Assembly: GCF_937616625.2 (NCBI RefSeq)
Contig: NC_065571.1
Location: 50,267,651 to 50,331,650 of the forward strand
Source of the DNA: Mercurialis annua
Lineage: Eukaryota > Streptophyta > Magnoliopsida > Malpighiales > Euphorbiaceae
Length of the DNA: 64,000 nt
Direction of reading: 5' to 3'
Positions 63,353-64,000 of the stretch are shown one piece after another; the first letter of the stretch is position 1; each line of letters starts with the position of its first letter. The notes beneath the pieces are model-generated. The model ran no database searches, was not told the origin of the DNA, and worked only from the letters and a program-made list of their open reading frames with translations. The position numbers were made by a program, and so were the translations under genes.

Positions 63353-63787
63353 TTAAGACCAGGCTATGAGAACACGCTCCGGTGCTTCCACCTCCTGCCG
63401 GAATATTCTGTCAGGAGTAGCCGGTAATCTCGCCGTGAAATTATTAAAACACATATAATCATCTTCTTCTCTATTAATATCATCCTCAAAATTAAGAGAA
63501 TAACTCGCAGCGTCGTATCTAAAATCACCCGAATTATGCCGTCTTCGATTTTTCCCTCTTCTTCCGATTAAACTCCGGCATTTCTCCCTAATTTCAAATT
63601 CTTGAGCAGTCGATTTCAGCCACGCGTATGGTGAAGTCATCCTTCTGACGCCGTCGTCGGCTCCTCCGTCTCCGAGAGTCTCGTGGTGCTGCAGATGCTG
63701 AGAAGCGAAGCAGCAAACGGAGGATTTGAGTTTGTTCTTCAGAGACGGGGAATTGTATTCGTAAATTATTGGTACTGTCATTTTCAT
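63353..63787 (-). CDS. Small plant protein of unknown function with FxYDxxSYxxNFED motif
   Basis: Single-exon minus-strand gene, 144 residues, start MKMTVPIIYE (second Met at residue 3 is possible). A Cys pair (25-26) lies near the N terminus, a segment with YAWLKSTAQEF (54-64), a basic stretch GRRGKNRRRH (75-84), the signature GDFRYDAASYSLNFEDD (87-103), and FTARLP (117-122). Motif order matches the protein at 44214-44657 (Cys cluster, basic helix, YD..SY..NF[DE]D, F[ST]AR), so the two belong to one family, though overall similarity is low. A TATATAAA lies about 117 bp upstream on the same strand. No known function; Arg-rich and soluble, no signal peptide. Confidence 0.83.
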   Translation of the reverse strand: MKMTVPIIYEYNSPSLKNKLKSSVCCFASQHLQHHETLGDGGADDGVRRMTSPYAWLKSTAQEFEIREKCRSLIGRRGKNRRRHNSGDFRYDAASYSLNFEDDINREEDDYMCFNNFTARLPATPDRIFRQEVEAPERVLIAWS

Positions 63788-63903
63788 AGCTTTGCTAGTG
63801 TGAGAATTTGCGAGAGAGAGTGAAACTTAACTGAATGTTGACGGAGAAAAAAAAACTGGCGGCGGCGGTGGTGGTGGTGGAGGAGGAGAGTGAGTGATGG
63901 TGT

Positions 63904-63911
63904 TTTATATA
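63904..63911 (-). promoter_or_regulatory. TATA box of the 63353-63787 gene
   Basis: Minus-strand TATATAAA 117 bp upstream of the ATG. Between them lies a purine-rich leader strand with a GGT/GGC triplet run (63856-63888, plus strand), i.e. a pyrimidine-rich leader in the gene's sense. Confidence 0.55.
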
Positions 63912-64000
63912 TAGAGTTGGAATTGAAGAGGAGCCATTGAGGATAAGGACGAGAGAGTAAATTTTGAGTGTACAGGCTGGAAAAAGTTAACCGAAAAAAC

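Overview
The window is eudicot nuclear DNA. It is strongly AT-rich, its genes carry spliceosomal GT-AG introns, and transposable elements fill most of the space between genes. Five protein genes can be supported: (1) ALF4, an RBX1/SCF regulator needed for lateral-root initiation, minus strand, 14 coding exons; (2) TRS120, a subunit of the TRAPPII vesicle-tethering complex, plus strand, 10 coding exons, divergent from ALF4 across about 0.7 kb; (3) a class II KNOX homeobox gene of the KNAT3/KNAT4 type, plus strand, 6 coding exons; (4) and (5) two small single-exon minus-strand genes of an uncharacterised plant family with an F-x-YD-x-x-SY-x-x-NF-[DE]-D motif. From memory, the order ALF4 - TRS120 - (a MYB gene) - KNAT4 - small unknown gene matches the Arabidopsis chromosome 5 block around At5g11030-At5g11070. 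If so, this is a conserved block enlarged here by transposons, with the MYB gene absent from the 23 kb TRS120-KNOX interval.

Layout: 1-2084, small non-autonomous LTR retrotransposon (minus strand, left LTR cut by the window edge). 2.5-3.9 kb, ATGATAA-type minisatellite. 5.2-8.7 kb, ALF4. 9.4-15.3 kb, TRS120. 15.8-17.8 kb, related Mutator-type foldback elements with 9-bp target duplications, one holding a GC-rich array of perfect palindromes. 18-24.8 kb, degenerate repeats, a CACTA-type MITE and a SINE. 24.8-28.1 kb, a 3.3 kb non-autonomous hAT-like element packed with GATACAT repeats. 28.4-38 kb, more MITEs, hAT-like relics, LTR remnants and a long AT microsatellite. 38.7-42.8 kb, the KNOX gene with transposon relics in introns 4 and 5. 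44.2-44.7 kb, small gene. 45-47.4 kb, nested Stowaway MITEs, a 736-bp Helitron and another MITE. 47.7-48.5 kb, low-complexity tracts and a minisatellite. 49.5-60.3 kb, a complete 10.8 kb minus-strand LTR retrotransposon derivative with 3.7 kb LTRs and no coding capacity. 60.3-63.3 kb, repeats and relics. 63.35-63.79 kb, the second small gene.

The host genes do not form an operon-like unit. They are independent housekeeping or developmental genes: ubiquitin-ligase control in root founder cells, TGN/cell-plate trafficking, and homeodomain transcription control. The most unusual material is in the mobile DNA. The large LTR carries four successive hairpins whose loop sequence is conserved while the flanking stems differ and still pair. 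Two unrelated element types (a Mutator-like element and the large LTR) each carry a dense GC-rich array of short perfect hairpins inside otherwise AT-rich sequence. All assignments come from reading the sequence. No database search was run.
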